Assembly (NCBI RefSeq): GCF_030062155.1
Contig: NZ_CP118269.1
Span: 2,170,001-2,234,000, forward strand
Length of the DNA stretch: 64,000 bases
Source: Pantoea sp. Lij88
GTDB lineage: Bacteria; Pseudomonadota; Gammaproteobacteria; Enterobacterales; Enterobacteriaceae
Reading direction: 5' to 3'
Shown: positions 10,223-18,427 of the stretch, one piece after another
Layout: the number at the start of each line of letters is the position of its first letter
How positions within the stretch are numbered: the stretch's first letter is position 1
Translations under genes and position numbers: made by a program
Notes under the pieces: model-generated
The model's database searches: none
The model's input: the letters and a program-made list of their open reading frames with translations, nothing else
What the model was told of the DNA's origin: nothing

Positions 10223-10456
10223 ATGAAATTGAAATCCCTGTCAGCCATTGCGTTGCTGGCCCTCTCTTTAGGTACGCTGGCAGGCTGCGCCTCAAATCAG
10301 TCGATTAAGACCACAGATGGCCGCACGATTGTGACTGATGGCAAACCGCAGATTGATTCAGATACTGGTCTGGTTTCTTACCGTAATGCTCAGACAGGAA
10401 AAACTGAGCAGATCAACCGTAATGAGATCAGTAATATGAGTGAACTCGACAACTAA
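10223..10456 (+). CDS. YgdI/YgdR-type small lipoprotein (DUF903)
   Basis: 77 residues. Signal peptide with lipobox LAGC (Cys about residue 22), then a compact SH3-like DUF903 domain recognised by TTDGRTIVTDGKPQ, DTGLVSY and Q(I)NRNEIS. Related E. coli proteins are YgdI and YgdR, of unknown function. The next gene is a close paralogue 15 bases downstream, so this is a tandem duplication transcribed as one unit. Confidence 0.85.
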   Translation: MKLKSLSAIALLALSLGTLAGCASNQSIKTTDGRTIVTDGKPQIDSDTGLVSYRNAQTGKTEQINRNEISNMSELDN

Positions 10457-10471
10457 TATAAGGTGAAGACG

Positions 10472-10702
10472 ATGAAAAAAGCGCTGATTTTACCTCTCGC
10501 CGCATTGATTGGTATGACCGTATTAACCGGCTGCACCCGTACCAGTTATGCAATTCAGACTAACGATGGACGCACCATTATTAGTGATGGCAAGCCTTCT
10601 GAATCGGATGCCGGCCTGCTGGCATATACCGATGCAAATGGCGTGAAGCAGCAGATTAATAAAGCAGACGTTAAAGCCGTCTCTGAAGTTCCGCACAAAT
10701 AA
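10472..10702 (+). CDS. YgdI/YgdR-type small lipoprotein (DUF903), second copy
   Basis: 76 residues from ATG 10472 (AAGG 8 bases upstream; an in-frame GTG lies 9 bases earlier). Lipobox VLTGC, then the same domain: TNDGRTIISDGKPS, DAGLLAYTDANG and QQINKADVKAVSE. Clearly paralogous to the preceding gene but divergent in the signal peptide. Ends in a strong terminator. Confidence 0.85.
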   Translation: MKKALILPLAALIGMTVLTGCTRTSYAIQTNDGRTIISDGKPSESDAGLLAYTDANGVKQQINKADVKAVSEVPHK

Positions 10703-10724
10703 ACAGTGTGCTGTTATCCAGTTA

Positions 10725-10755
10725 ATAAAGCCGCCTGAGGGCGGCTTTATTTTTG
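10725..10755 (+). terminator. Rho-independent terminator after the DUF903 pair
   Basis: AATAAAGCCGCC / GGCGGCTTTATT with TGAG loop, then TTTT. Confidence 0.9.
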
Positions 10756-11143
10756 CCTGCGATATCGGTGTTTCCTGGCCTGAGAACGCCGTTTTTATCG
10801 GCCTCATTTAAATCAGAACTATCCGGTTTGGTCTGGCAATAATATTGCTAAGCCCGGTCAGATAGCGCCCCACAAATATGACAAAATATGACGCGGGCAG
10901 ACGCTCCTGTTATCTGAATTTCAGGCTAGTCCCCTCTTTTTTAACCAGCATTATAGTTCAGTCATTTTCTGACAAATCAAAGCGCGCTGCTTTTATCAGC
11001 TACTATCAGAAGGTTATGGCTTCGCTTAAAGGTTCATTTTATTTACGGTATTTTTAACTGTCTTTAGCCGGGCTTTCAGACCTTTTCGTCCAGAGCACCT
11101 TTAACTAGAATATTTATATCGCTATTTAATCAGGAGGGTACAG
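10756..11143 (+). other. AT-rich intergenic region
   Basis: About 390 bases without a gene between the terminator and the ORF at 11144. It is distinctly AT-rich and presumably holds the promoter of the next gene; no specific site could be assigned. Confidence 0.5.
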
Positions 11144-11416
11144 ATGGTTTATCACGACAAAACAACCGGTCATATGATTCTTGGTGAGGCAGCAATTAAT
11201 CTGGCGTTTGAAGAGCAGGAAATCACCCTGGTTTCACTGATTCGCCAGCTGGGCGAAATGGCTGAGAATGAGCACAGCGATGAGCGGGTAGAGCAGATTG
11301 CGGATGCGCGAAACTGGCTTAAAGGTTTCATTGAAGCCTCAACCCGCGACCGCGCGGAACTCAACTGGCTGGTTGAGACCGGACAGGCTCCGGTTTCCCT
11401 TAAAGATTATCGTTAA
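11144..11416 (+). CDS. Small helical protein, weak YmgA-like resemblance
   Basis: 90 residues with a strong ribosome site (AGGAGG) before the ATG. Predicted all-helical and acidic. The segment ILGEAAINLAFEEQEITLVSL and the following IRQLGEM faintly resemble E. coli YmgA (a small protein of the BluF/BluR regulon) in spacing and hydrophobic pattern; this is by eye and uncertain. A YcgZ-like gene lies 232 bases downstream on the same strand, which makes the idea more attractive. Confidence 0.6.
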   Translation: MVYHDKTTGHMILGEAAINLAFEEQEITLVSLIRQLGEMAENEHSDERVEQIADARNWLKGFIEASTRDRAELNWLVETGQAPVSLKDYR

Positions 11417-11648
11417 TCATGTACGGGTTACTGCTGTTCATTTGTTATGGCGCCGGACGCCCGTCCGGCGCCTGTCAGCCTGATCGTTCGTCCCTCTGCG
11501 TCTCCCTTCAGCCCGTCCGGCTTTGACCCGGTGTCCGCAATAATCAACTCATTTACCATCACGGCTGAAATAGCTGTACAGATGCACTGCTTTTGTATAA
11601 CTTCGCGGCTATCTGATCGCTTTTACACCACCCTCCAGGAAATCACCC

Positions 11649-11888
11649 ATGTACCCGACCCAGAGACTGCCGCGGACGGCAGACGACATTGCCCGTTATT
11701 TCAATGCGGCAAGCCTGCCGTCGCAGCAGGAGACGCTGGGACAGGTGGTGGTGGACATCCTGAATGCCGGTGGGAACGTGAATCGTAAATCGATCTGCAC
11801 CAAACTCCTGCGTCGCCTTGAAACGGCGTCCACTGAGGAAGAAGAGCGCCATTACCGCGCGCTCATCAGCCTGCTGTTTGGGCGTTAA
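11649..11888 (+). CDS. ycgZ: YcgZ-like small regulatory connector protein
   Basis: 79 residues. Closely resembles E. coli YcgZ along its length: a segment DIARYFNAASLPSQQETLG, then VNRKSICTKLLRRLETA, then EEERHYRALISLLF, which pairs with the E. coli protein as recalled. YcgZ, YmgA and AriR are small proteins made under BluR/BluF control in the cold and under blue light and feed into the Rcs phosphorelay and biofilm matrix. A BluF homologue lies at 59801 and an AriR homologue at 36942. Ribosome site CCAGGAAA upstream. Confidence 0.8.
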   Translation: MYPTQRLPRTADDIARYFNAASLPSQQETLGQVVVDILNAGGNVNRKSICTKLLRRLETASTEEEERHYRALISLLFGR

Positions 11889-11906
11889 TCTTCCCCACTC
11901 CCCCCA

Positions 11907-12047
11907 TCAGCGCGTCAGCGGCTCCCCGCTTTCCGTCACCCGCTGTGCCTGTGGATGTTTCGCTGTCTGGGTTTCAAACCCACCCCGGGCGGCAAAAACA
12001 GAACAGCTAATCGCTGCTACGAGTGTCAGTAAGATTGAAGTTTTCAC
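11907..12047 (-). CDS. Possible small secreted peptide
   Basis: 46 residues from a GTG at 12047 with AAGG 8 bases upstream. It would have a typical signal peptide (KTSILLTLVAAISCSVFA, cleavage after AFA-like SVFA) and a short polar remainder ending SGEPLTR. The frame is open for 40 more codons upstream, but that part looks untranslated. Not recognised; the signal-peptide pattern is the main support. Confidence 0.4.
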   Translation of the reverse strand: MKTSILLTLVAAISCSVFAARGGFETQTAKHPQAQRVTESGEPLTR

Positions 12048-12233
12048 GAGACAGGCCTTAATTTTCCACGCTAAAGAATAAAGCGTGAAAGCCTGGCACA
12101 GAATCCCAGGTGGGGAAAGGAAACTGCAGCATTTCTCTTTACTGAACAAGTGAGGCCAGGCTGGCCACATAAGCCGAAATAGCGCGCTACCACGCTGAGT
12201 CAGCAGGAACAGGCGATGAAACTGTTACGCCCT

Positions 12234-13667
12234 TCACAGCAGGTGATGCTGCATGAGGAAATTCCACCAGGGAAGACCGAGAGTCATGTGCAGAATAAAG
12301 GTTAATAGCGTAATCACCGTTCCCGCGATCCACCACGATTTAATATCGTTATAACCTGCAGCAAAGATGATGGGCCCCGCTGCGCCCCCATAGTGGGTCA
12401 GGCTGCCGCCATAAGAGTTAGAAAAAAGAATCGCCAGCGCAAGAAGGACCGGCGCGGTTCCGGTCACCAGTCCCACGGTGGCTAATACCGGCACCATGGC
12501 AGCCACATAGGCACCGCCTGAAGCGAACAGATAGCGCACAGCCAGACTCAGAAAGACGATGATCACAATCGTGCTGTTGCCTGAACCGAGAAACGTGAGG
12601 TGGGACGACATGACCTCTGCCAGCCAGATGAATATCCCCTCTTTGCTTAACGTCGCGCTGAGTCCGATAATCCCTCCGTACCAGACCAGCGTATTCCAGC
12701 CGCCTTTATTCTGCAGAACATCATTCCAGCTGATGATATTAAAGATAAGTGCAGCCACCATCGCGATAACGGCCACCGCGGATTCGTTCAATCCCAGATC
12801 GTGAGAGAAAATCCATCCCAGCAACGCCGCAATAAAAACAATAATCAGCCCCTTCTCTTTGGGGCTGATGGGGCCCAGCGCGTTCAGTCCGTCAGTCGCA
12901 ATTTTAACGTTGTCTAATGCTTTTAATTCAGGACGCACGACGTTGTAGGTAATACAGGGGATGAGCGCAAGCATCACAAGCCCCAGCGGTACCCCAGCCA
13001 GCGCCCAGCCTGCCCAGCTGATCTGAATCTGGAAAATGTCAGAAATTAACTGAAGAGCTAAGGCATTTCCCGCAAAAGCCGTTAAAAACATATAGCTGGT
13101 GGTTTTGGTGATCATATAAACATTCACCATCAGAAACCGCCCGGCTTTACGCGGCGTCTCGCCAGGCGTTGAGCCCAGAGCCAGTGCAATGCTGTTGATG
13201 ATAGGAAAAACGACGCCACCTGCACGTGCGGTGTTGGAGGGGGTCGCCGGAGACAACATTAAGTCCAGCAGAGCGGTGACATAACCGAGCCGCAAAGTAG
13301 TAGAGCCAAACTTCAGAATAAACCCGTACGCCAGTCGTTTCCCTAATCCGGTCGTCACAAAAGCCGCACTCAGGGTAAATGCGCTAAAAACCAGCCATGT
13401 TGTTCCGGAGGCATAACCGCTCAGGACATCCAGCGATTTCAGCGGTGAATCATCAAATCTGGCTATCACACAACATGATAACGCCATAGCCACCAGCATG
13501 ATCACTGGCTCCGGGTAAGGCTTGCTCACCAGCCCGGCAATAGCCGCCAGATAGATGCCTGCCAGTATTGCCGCTTCTTTCGTTAATCCTGTGGGTGGCG
13601 GAAAAATGATGGGTAAAACGATAATCAAAAGAAGAAACGCTATTTTTGTTTTTTTTGCTGTCAACAT
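12234..13667 (-). CDS. DASS-family (CitT/TtdT-type) di/tricarboxylate transporter
   Basis: 477 residues, about 12 membrane segments, divalent anion:Na+/antiporter family. Family marks include LSPATPSNTARAGGVVFPI (the SNT motif of the first clamshell half) and NSYGGSLTHYGGAAGPI in the second half. The ATG at 13667 follows GGGGGATGT. It is the last gene of the twelve-gene operon, 100 bases after the aconitase gene. CitT, the E. coli relative, exchanges citrate for succinate; E. coli YbhI, next to the PrpF-like YbhH, is another. Likely imports the tricarboxylate used by this operon. Confidence 0.9.
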   Translation of the reverse strand: MLTAKKTKIAFLLLIIVLPIIFPPPTGLTKEAAILAGIYLAAIAGLVSKPYPEPVIMLVAMALSCCVIARFDDSPLKSLDVLSGYASGTTWLVFSAFTLSAAFVTTGLGKRLAYGFILKFGSTTLRLGYVTALLDLMLSPATPSNTARAGGVVFPIINSIALALGSTPGETPRKAGRFLMVNVYMITKTTSYMFLTAFAGNALALQLISDIFQIQISWAGWALAGVPLGLVMLALIPCITYNVVRPELKALDNVKIATDGLNALGPISPKEKGLIIVFIAALLGWIFSHDLGLNESAVAVIAMVAALIFNIISWNDVLQNKGGWNTLVWYGGIIGLSATLSKEGIFIWLAEVMSSHLTFLGSGNSTIVIIVFLSLAVRYLFASGGAYVAAMVPVLATVGLVTGTAPVLLALAILFSNSYGGSLTHYGGAAGPIIFAAGYNDIKSWWIAGTVITLLTFILHMTLGLPWWNFLMQHHLL

Positions 13668-13767
13668 ACATCCCCCAGTTAGCCGCACGTCCCTTGTCCG
13701 CAGACACCTCAGAAAGTCTTCTGCGGAACAGGAATGCGGTTCACTCTTCTCGGGTTAAAAGTCTTAA

Positions 13768-16377
13768 TTAAACGTTATGCCCGGCGAATTTTTTAATAAT
13801 CTTATCTTCATCCTGCGCTGACTGATATTGCGTCAACTGGTCGAAATTAAGGTAGCGATAGGTTTCGTCGCGGCTGCTATTCATTTTCTCCATGTGCCGC
13901 AGATACTCTTCAACCGTTGGCATTTTACCCATAATCGCCGCGACCGCGCTCAGTTCCGCTGAAGCCAGAAAAACGTGCGCATTTGTTCCTAAACGATGCG
14001 GGAAATTACGGGTTGAGGTGGAGACAACATGACTTCCCGGCCGCACGCGCGCCTGGTTACCCATGCAAAGCGAACATCCGGCAGGTTCGATTCTGGCTCC
14101 GGCCTGAATAAACTGACTAAAGTAGCCTTCGCTGGAGAGCTGCTGAGCATCCATTTTCGTTGGCGGCGCCAGCCAGAGTCTGGCAGGGAGCTCGGTGACA
14201 TCCGACAGAAGTTTACCGACGGCGCGAAAATGGCCAATGTTAGTCATGCAGGATCCCACGAACACTTCCTCAATCGGCGAACCTGCCACCGCGGAAAGCA
14301 GACGGGCATCGTCCGGGTCATCCGGCGCACAGACAACCGGTTCGGTAATCTCAGTCAGATCAATCTCAATCACAGCCGCATACTCAGCATTGTTATCCGC
14401 AACCAGAAGCGACGGGTTCGCCAGCCATGCCTCCATTTCCGCAATACGCCGCGCCAGCGTCGCGGCATGCTGATATCCCTGGTTTATCATCCAGCGCAAC
14501 AGCACGATATTAGAGCGCAGATACTCCGCCACATTCTCTTCCTCAAGACGGAGGACGCAGGCCGCCGCAGAACGTTCAGCAGAGGCATCGGCCAGCTCAA
14601 ACGCCTGCTCTGCTTTCAGGCTGTTCAGCCCTTCAATTTCCAGAATCCGGCCGGAGAAAATATTGACCTTATTTTTTTTCTCAACGGTCAGTAATCCCTG
14701 TCTGATGGCATAAAGCGGGATGGCGTGAACCAGGTCACGCAGGGTTATCCCTTTTTGCATTTCGCCGGTGAAACGTACCAGCACCGACTCCGGCATATCC
14801 AGTGGCATAATGCCGGTTGCGGCCGCGAAGGCGACCAGGCCGGAGCCGCCCGGAAAAGAGATCCCCAATGGGAAACGCGTGTGGGAGTCTGCGCCGGTGC
14901 CTACCGCATCGGGAATAAGCATACGATTGAGCCAGGAGTGAATGATACCATCGCCCGGCTTCAGCGCGACGCCCTTACGCTGGCTGATGAAATCAGGCAG
15001 CGTCTCATGCAGCAGGACATCGACCGGTTTAGGGTACGCGGAGGTGTGGCAAAAAGACTGCATAACCAGGTCGGCGGAAAAGCTCAGACAGGCCAGATCG
15101 GTCAGCTCGTCGCGCGTCATGCCGCCGGTGGTATCCTGCGAACCGACCGTTGAGACTTTCGGTTCACAATACTGGCCGGGCCGCACGCCATCCACGCCGC
15201 ATGCCCTTCCCACGATTTTCTGCGCCAGTGTAAATCCGGCTGCAGACGGTGCGGGTACCTGAGGCTTACAGAAGAGATCAGACGGAGGCAGTCCCAGCGA
15301 TTCACGCGCCCTCGCCGTCAGGCTTCGGCCAATGATCAACGGAATACGCCCCCCGGCGCGCACTTCATCAAGCAGCACTCCGGTCTTCAACGCGAATCGG
15401 GTAATCAGCTGCTGGCTGTGGGTGTCACGAATCTCTCCCTGATAAGGACAGAAGTCGATCAGCATGCCCGTTTCCAGCGCAGACACATCCATTTCAACCG
15501 GCAGCGCCCCCGAATCCTCCAGGGTATTGAAGAAGATCGGGGCAATTTTTCCGCCAAAAACAAAGCCCCCATTACGTTTATTCGGAACCCAGGGGATGTC
15601 GCTACCGATGTGCCACAAAACCGAGTTGGTCGCCGATTTGCGCGACGACCCGGTGCCTACCACATCCCCCACGAAGACCAGTGGATAGCCCGCTTTCTTC
15701 AGTTGCTCCAGTTGCCCGATGGGTCCCCGGCGTCCAGGCTCATCCGGTTCCACGCCGTCGCGCGGATTGCTCAGCATAGAGAGCGCATGCAGAGGAATAT
15801 CCGGACGTGACCAGGCCTCAGGCGCAGGTGACAGGTCATCCGTATTCGTTTCGCCTGTGACCCTGAAGACGGTAAGCGTAATAACATCAGGCAGCGCAGG
15901 ACGCCGCGTAAACCACTCCCCGCTGGCCCACGAATGAATAACGTCCTGCGCCCGGATATTACCCTGCTGCGCTTTTTCGACAACGTCGTTAAATTTTTCA
16001 AAAATAAGCAGCGTATGGCTTAACTGTTCCGCCGCGCACTCCGCCCATTGCGGATCGTCCAGCAAGTCGATGAGCGGTTGAATATTATATCCGCCCTGCA
16101 TGGTGCCCAGCAGTTCAATCGCTTTTTGTGGCGCAATCACTCCGCCTGCATTGCTGTTTTCGATCTGCTGATAAAGAAACTCTGCTTTAATTTTTGCGGC
16201 CGGATCAACACCCGGTGGAACGCAATGCGCTAACAGTTCAATGAGCCTGTTTTTATCCTCACCCTTTTCGCCCGTCAGCGCGGTAATTAACGCCCGGACT
16301 TGCTCAGCATTCAGAGGCTCAGGGGGAATGTTTTTTAAAGCACGCGCCTGCACATGCTTATTATAGTTTTCTAACAT
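13768..16377 (-). CDS. acnB: Aconitate hydratase B, operon-specific paralogue
   Basis: 869 residues, full-length AcnB architecture: N-terminal HEAT-like domain (1-160), swivelling domain with GDVVGTGSSRKSATNSVL (about 230-260), and the iron-sulphur domains. The [4Fe-4S] ligands are visible as GSCMTN and GCSLCMGNQ near the C-terminus; SDIPWVPNKRNGG and ADSHTRFPLG are conserved active-site stretches. Interconverts citrate, cis-aconitate and isocitrate. Because it sits within a citrate-lyase operon and differs noticeably from E. coli AcnB (for example in the N-terminal 60 residues), it is probably an extra copy beside the housekeeping acnB, which is not in this window. Confidence 0.93.
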   Translation of the reverse strand: MLENYNKHVQARALKNIPPEPLNAEQVRALITALTGEKGEDKNRLIELLAHCVPPGVDPAAKIKAEFLYQQIENSNAGGVIAPQKAIELLGTMQGGYNIQPLIDLLDDPQWAECAAEQLSHTLLIFEKFNDVVEKAQQGNIRAQDVIHSWASGEWFTRRPALPDVITLTVFRVTGETNTDDLSPAPEAWSRPDIPLHALSMLSNPRDGVEPDEPGRRGPIGQLEQLKKAGYPLVFVGDVVGTGSSRKSATNSVLWHIGSDIPWVPNKRNGGFVFGGKIAPIFFNTLEDSGALPVEMDVSALETGMLIDFCPYQGEIRDTHSQQLITRFALKTGVLLDEVRAGGRIPLIIGRSLTARARESLGLPPSDLFCKPQVPAPSAAGFTLAQKIVGRACGVDGVRPGQYCEPKVSTVGSQDTTGGMTRDELTDLACLSFSADLVMQSFCHTSAYPKPVDVLLHETLPDFISQRKGVALKPGDGIIHSWLNRMLIPDAVGTGADSHTRFPLGISFPGGSGLVAFAAATGIMPLDMPESVLVRFTGEMQKGITLRDLVHAIPLYAIRQGLLTVEKKNKVNIFSGRILEIEGLNSLKAEQAFELADASAERSAAACVLRLEEENVAEYLRSNIVLLRWMINQGYQHAATLARRIAEMEAWLANPSLLVADNNAEYAAVIEIDLTEITEPVVCAPDDPDDARLLSAVAGSPIEEVFVGSCMTNIGHFRAVGKLLSDVTELPARLWLAPPTKMDAQQLSSEGYFSQFIQAGARIEPAGCSLCMGNQARVRPGSHVVSTSTRNFPHRLGTNAHVFLASAELSAVAAIMGKMPTVEEYLRHMEKMNSSRDETYRYLNFDQLTQYQSAQDEDKIIKKFAGHNV

Positions 16378-16453
16378 GGTTTCTCCGAAACAGACATGAT
16401 TTATCCTACCAGGGGTTATGTAGTAACCTGTTTAATCCTGCTTTTAATTATCC

Positions 16454-17002
16454 TTAAAGACTTTCGCAAAATTCGGCCAGTTGCATCAGACCATATTCCC
16501 ATTCCCCGAATCCGGCCGCGGTATTAATATGTCCTGAATCGCCCGTATCAATAAGACGTGCGCCCCAGCATTCCGCCCAGAATTGCGCGCGTTTAAATGA
16601 CATAAGCGGATCGTTACGGCTCACCAGCATCACGCTGGGCGTATTCAGTTTTTCCGGCAGAACGCTATCCTCCAGTTCGAAAAGCGCGGGTTCTGCGGGG
16701 GCGACCAGGATGAGGCCTGCGATAGCCAGCTTTTGAGTCTGAACCAGCCGACATGCGGCAAGCGCCCCAAAACTATGCCCGACCAGAATAGCCGGATGCT
16801 GAGAGGTAAAGTGTTCACGACGGATAGCAGAGATCCAGCCATCAATATCGGGCTCCAGCCAGTTTCGCTGACGTATCCGTTTCCAGAGCGGAAAGCGCCG
16901 ATGCCAGCAACTTTGCCAGTGATCCTCATCGCTGTCTCTCAGTCCTGGCACCAGAATAACGGTGAGCTTTTCATCGATCTGTTCCAGACGATCTGTCGTC
17001 AT
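16454..17002 (-). CDS. RBBP9/YdeN-type alpha/beta hydrolase
   Basis: 182 residues, a short serine hydrolase. Nucleophile elbow GHSFG (Ser77), acid in SRNDPLM, and catalytic His in GDSGHINTAAGFG, matching the RBBP9/YdeN family (DUF1234). Substrate unknown. Located 29 bases after citG and 76 before acnB in the operon, so it may act on an activated intermediate, an ester of the carboxylate or a by-product. Its place in the proposed pathway is unexplained. Confidence 0.85.
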   Translation of the reverse strand: MTTDRLEQIDEKLTVILVPGLRDSDEDHWQSCWHRRFPLWKRIRQRNWLEPDIDGWISAIRREHFTSQHPAILVGHSFGALAACRLVQTQKLAIAGLILVAPAEPALFELEDSVLPEKLNTPSVMLVSRNDPLMSFKRAQFWAECWGARLIDTGDSGHINTAAGFGEWEYGLMQLAEFCESL

Positions 17003-17031
17003 TCCGCTTTACTCTCCATGTGCACGCTATC

Positions 17032-17904
17032 TCATGACGCCGGATAATGAGAAAGTAACCATCCAACCGCCAGAAGATCTGCGCTTCCTCCCGGACTCAG
17101 GTTTTTTTTAATAAAGGCGTGGTCCATATTTTTCAGCGCCGTTCTGAGCCTTTCGTCGGACAGATTTTTTATTTTCATCAGCCTTGTCGCGTAACGCCGG
17201 ACATATTCCAGGCCCGCTATTCCCCCGCGTGAAATCAGATTGGTATCGGAATTGGCGGCCATTAATGCCAGCAGCATCTTCAGCAACGCCTCTTCTTGTG
17301 TTCCCCCTTCACGCAGGGTTTTGTTCCACTGCGGCAGACCATAGCGCCTGACGGTCTCAAAGCCCCTCTCCGCCTCGCCGCGTGCGCCCGTGAAGCCAAA
17401 GGCCTGAAAAAATTCCTCTCCCCTGGTTTTTGCCCGCTCGTTTCTGCTGAGTTCTCTGTCGACCAGACCTGCGCACATTGCACGAACTTCCTGACAAAGC
17501 GTCTCCTGGCTGAGCCTGACGTTGTCTTTGGCGAGCCGCCCCGCAGCCGCGCACAGGAGACCCAGAGAAAAAATCCCGCCTTTGTGTGTATTGATGCCGC
17601 CGGTGGCTTTAAACATCGCCTGTTCACACGCCAGCCCTGTTGGTCTTATCGCCAGTAAGGTCTGGCGAGCAGGTAAGCCGGCAGTGGCGAATCCCTGATC
17701 ATAAAAACGGGGAAACCAGGGTGAGATAGCGCGAAGACTGACCATAAAGTGCATGATAGTCATGTCACGATGCGCCCCGTTATTTTCGCTATCCACCAGG
17801 CCCGGCTTAGGGGTTAACTTAACTTCTCTGTGCATCGCCTGGGCTGCCAGCCACGCGATATTCCGGTCACGCTCAGACTTAATGCTGACCGCTGAAATAG
17901 TCAT
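17032..17904 (-). CDS. citG: Triphosphoribosyl-dephospho-CoA synthase CitG
   Basis: 290 residues. Makes 2'-(5''-triphosphoribosyl)-3'-dephospho-CoA, the precursor of the citrate lyase prosthetic group. Family segments: LTPKPGLVDSENNGAHRDM near the N-terminus, GGINTHKGGIFSLGLL in the middle, and NLSPGGSADLLAVGWLL at the end. A separate gene here, overlapping citX by 26 bases (in some bacteria the two are fused). Confidence 0.95.
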   Translation of the reverse strand: MTISAVSIKSERDRNIAWLAAQAMHREVKLTPKPGLVDSENNGAHRDMTIMHFMVSLRAISPWFPRFYDQGFATAGLPARQTLLAIRPTGLACEQAMFKATGGINTHKGGIFSLGLLCAAAGRLAKDNVRLSQETLCQEVRAMCAGLVDRELSRNERAKTRGEEFFQAFGFTGARGEAERGFETVRRYGLPQWNKTLREGGTQEEALLKMLLALMAANSDTNLISRGGIAGLEYVRRYATRLMKIKNLSDERLRTALKNMDHAFIKKNLSPGGSADLLAVGWLLSHYPAS

Positions 17905-18427
17905 AGGTTAAATCCTCTATCACCTGCGCAAGTTCATTCTGAGAATGGCGGCGCATACGCGAGCAGACGTGCGCAGGTTCATGACAAATGAAGCACCTGC
18001 GCATGGGCTGATGTATCGCGCTGCGCTTGAGTAAGCCCGACGTGGGACAAAACACATCAATGTCCCACAGCCGCCCAAGCGGATGGTTATCCTCCAGATG
18101 GGCCATAACATGCTTAATCATCCAGGCCGGTGACGAAATGGACCACCGCGCCTCGGGGCCGGTGCAGAGAAAGTCGGTTTCATGCCGGGTGACCGGCCAT
18201 CGGTGTTTCAGCAGCGACTGATTGATGGCCTCATTCGCCTCGGCCATGACACGTCGGGCAAGAGGGGTATCTTTTATCTCCCCTGGCCAGACGAGGGTCA
18301 CAGAGACCATCGTCTGGCCATACTGGCCCAGCCACTGTTGCTGCAGGCGCGCGCGTGCCTCTCTGGCTTTCAGCACATCCTCAAGAGCAAGACGCATACA
18401 CGATGCCTCTGCCGTTTCCCGGCTCAC
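17879..18427 (-). CDS. citX: Holo-ACP synthase CitX
   Basis: 182 residues. Transfers the phosphoribosyl-dephospho-CoA group to the citrate lyase acyl carrier protein CitD. Visible family stretches: LEDVLKAREARARLQQQWL, the LWDIDVF segment and CFICHEPAHVCSRMRRHS near the C-terminus. Its start overlaps the citF stop by 4 bases and its end overlaps citG, so the three are translationally coupled. Confidence 0.95.
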   Translation of the reverse strand: MSRETAEASCMRLALEDVLKAREARARLQQQWLGQYGQTMVSVTLVWPGEIKDTPLARRVMAEANEAINQSLLKHRWPVTRHETDFLCTGPEARWSISSPAWMIKHVMAHLEDNHPLGRLWDIDVFCPTSGLLKRSAIHQPMRRCFICHEPAHVCSRMRRHSQNELAQVIEDLTYDYFSGQH

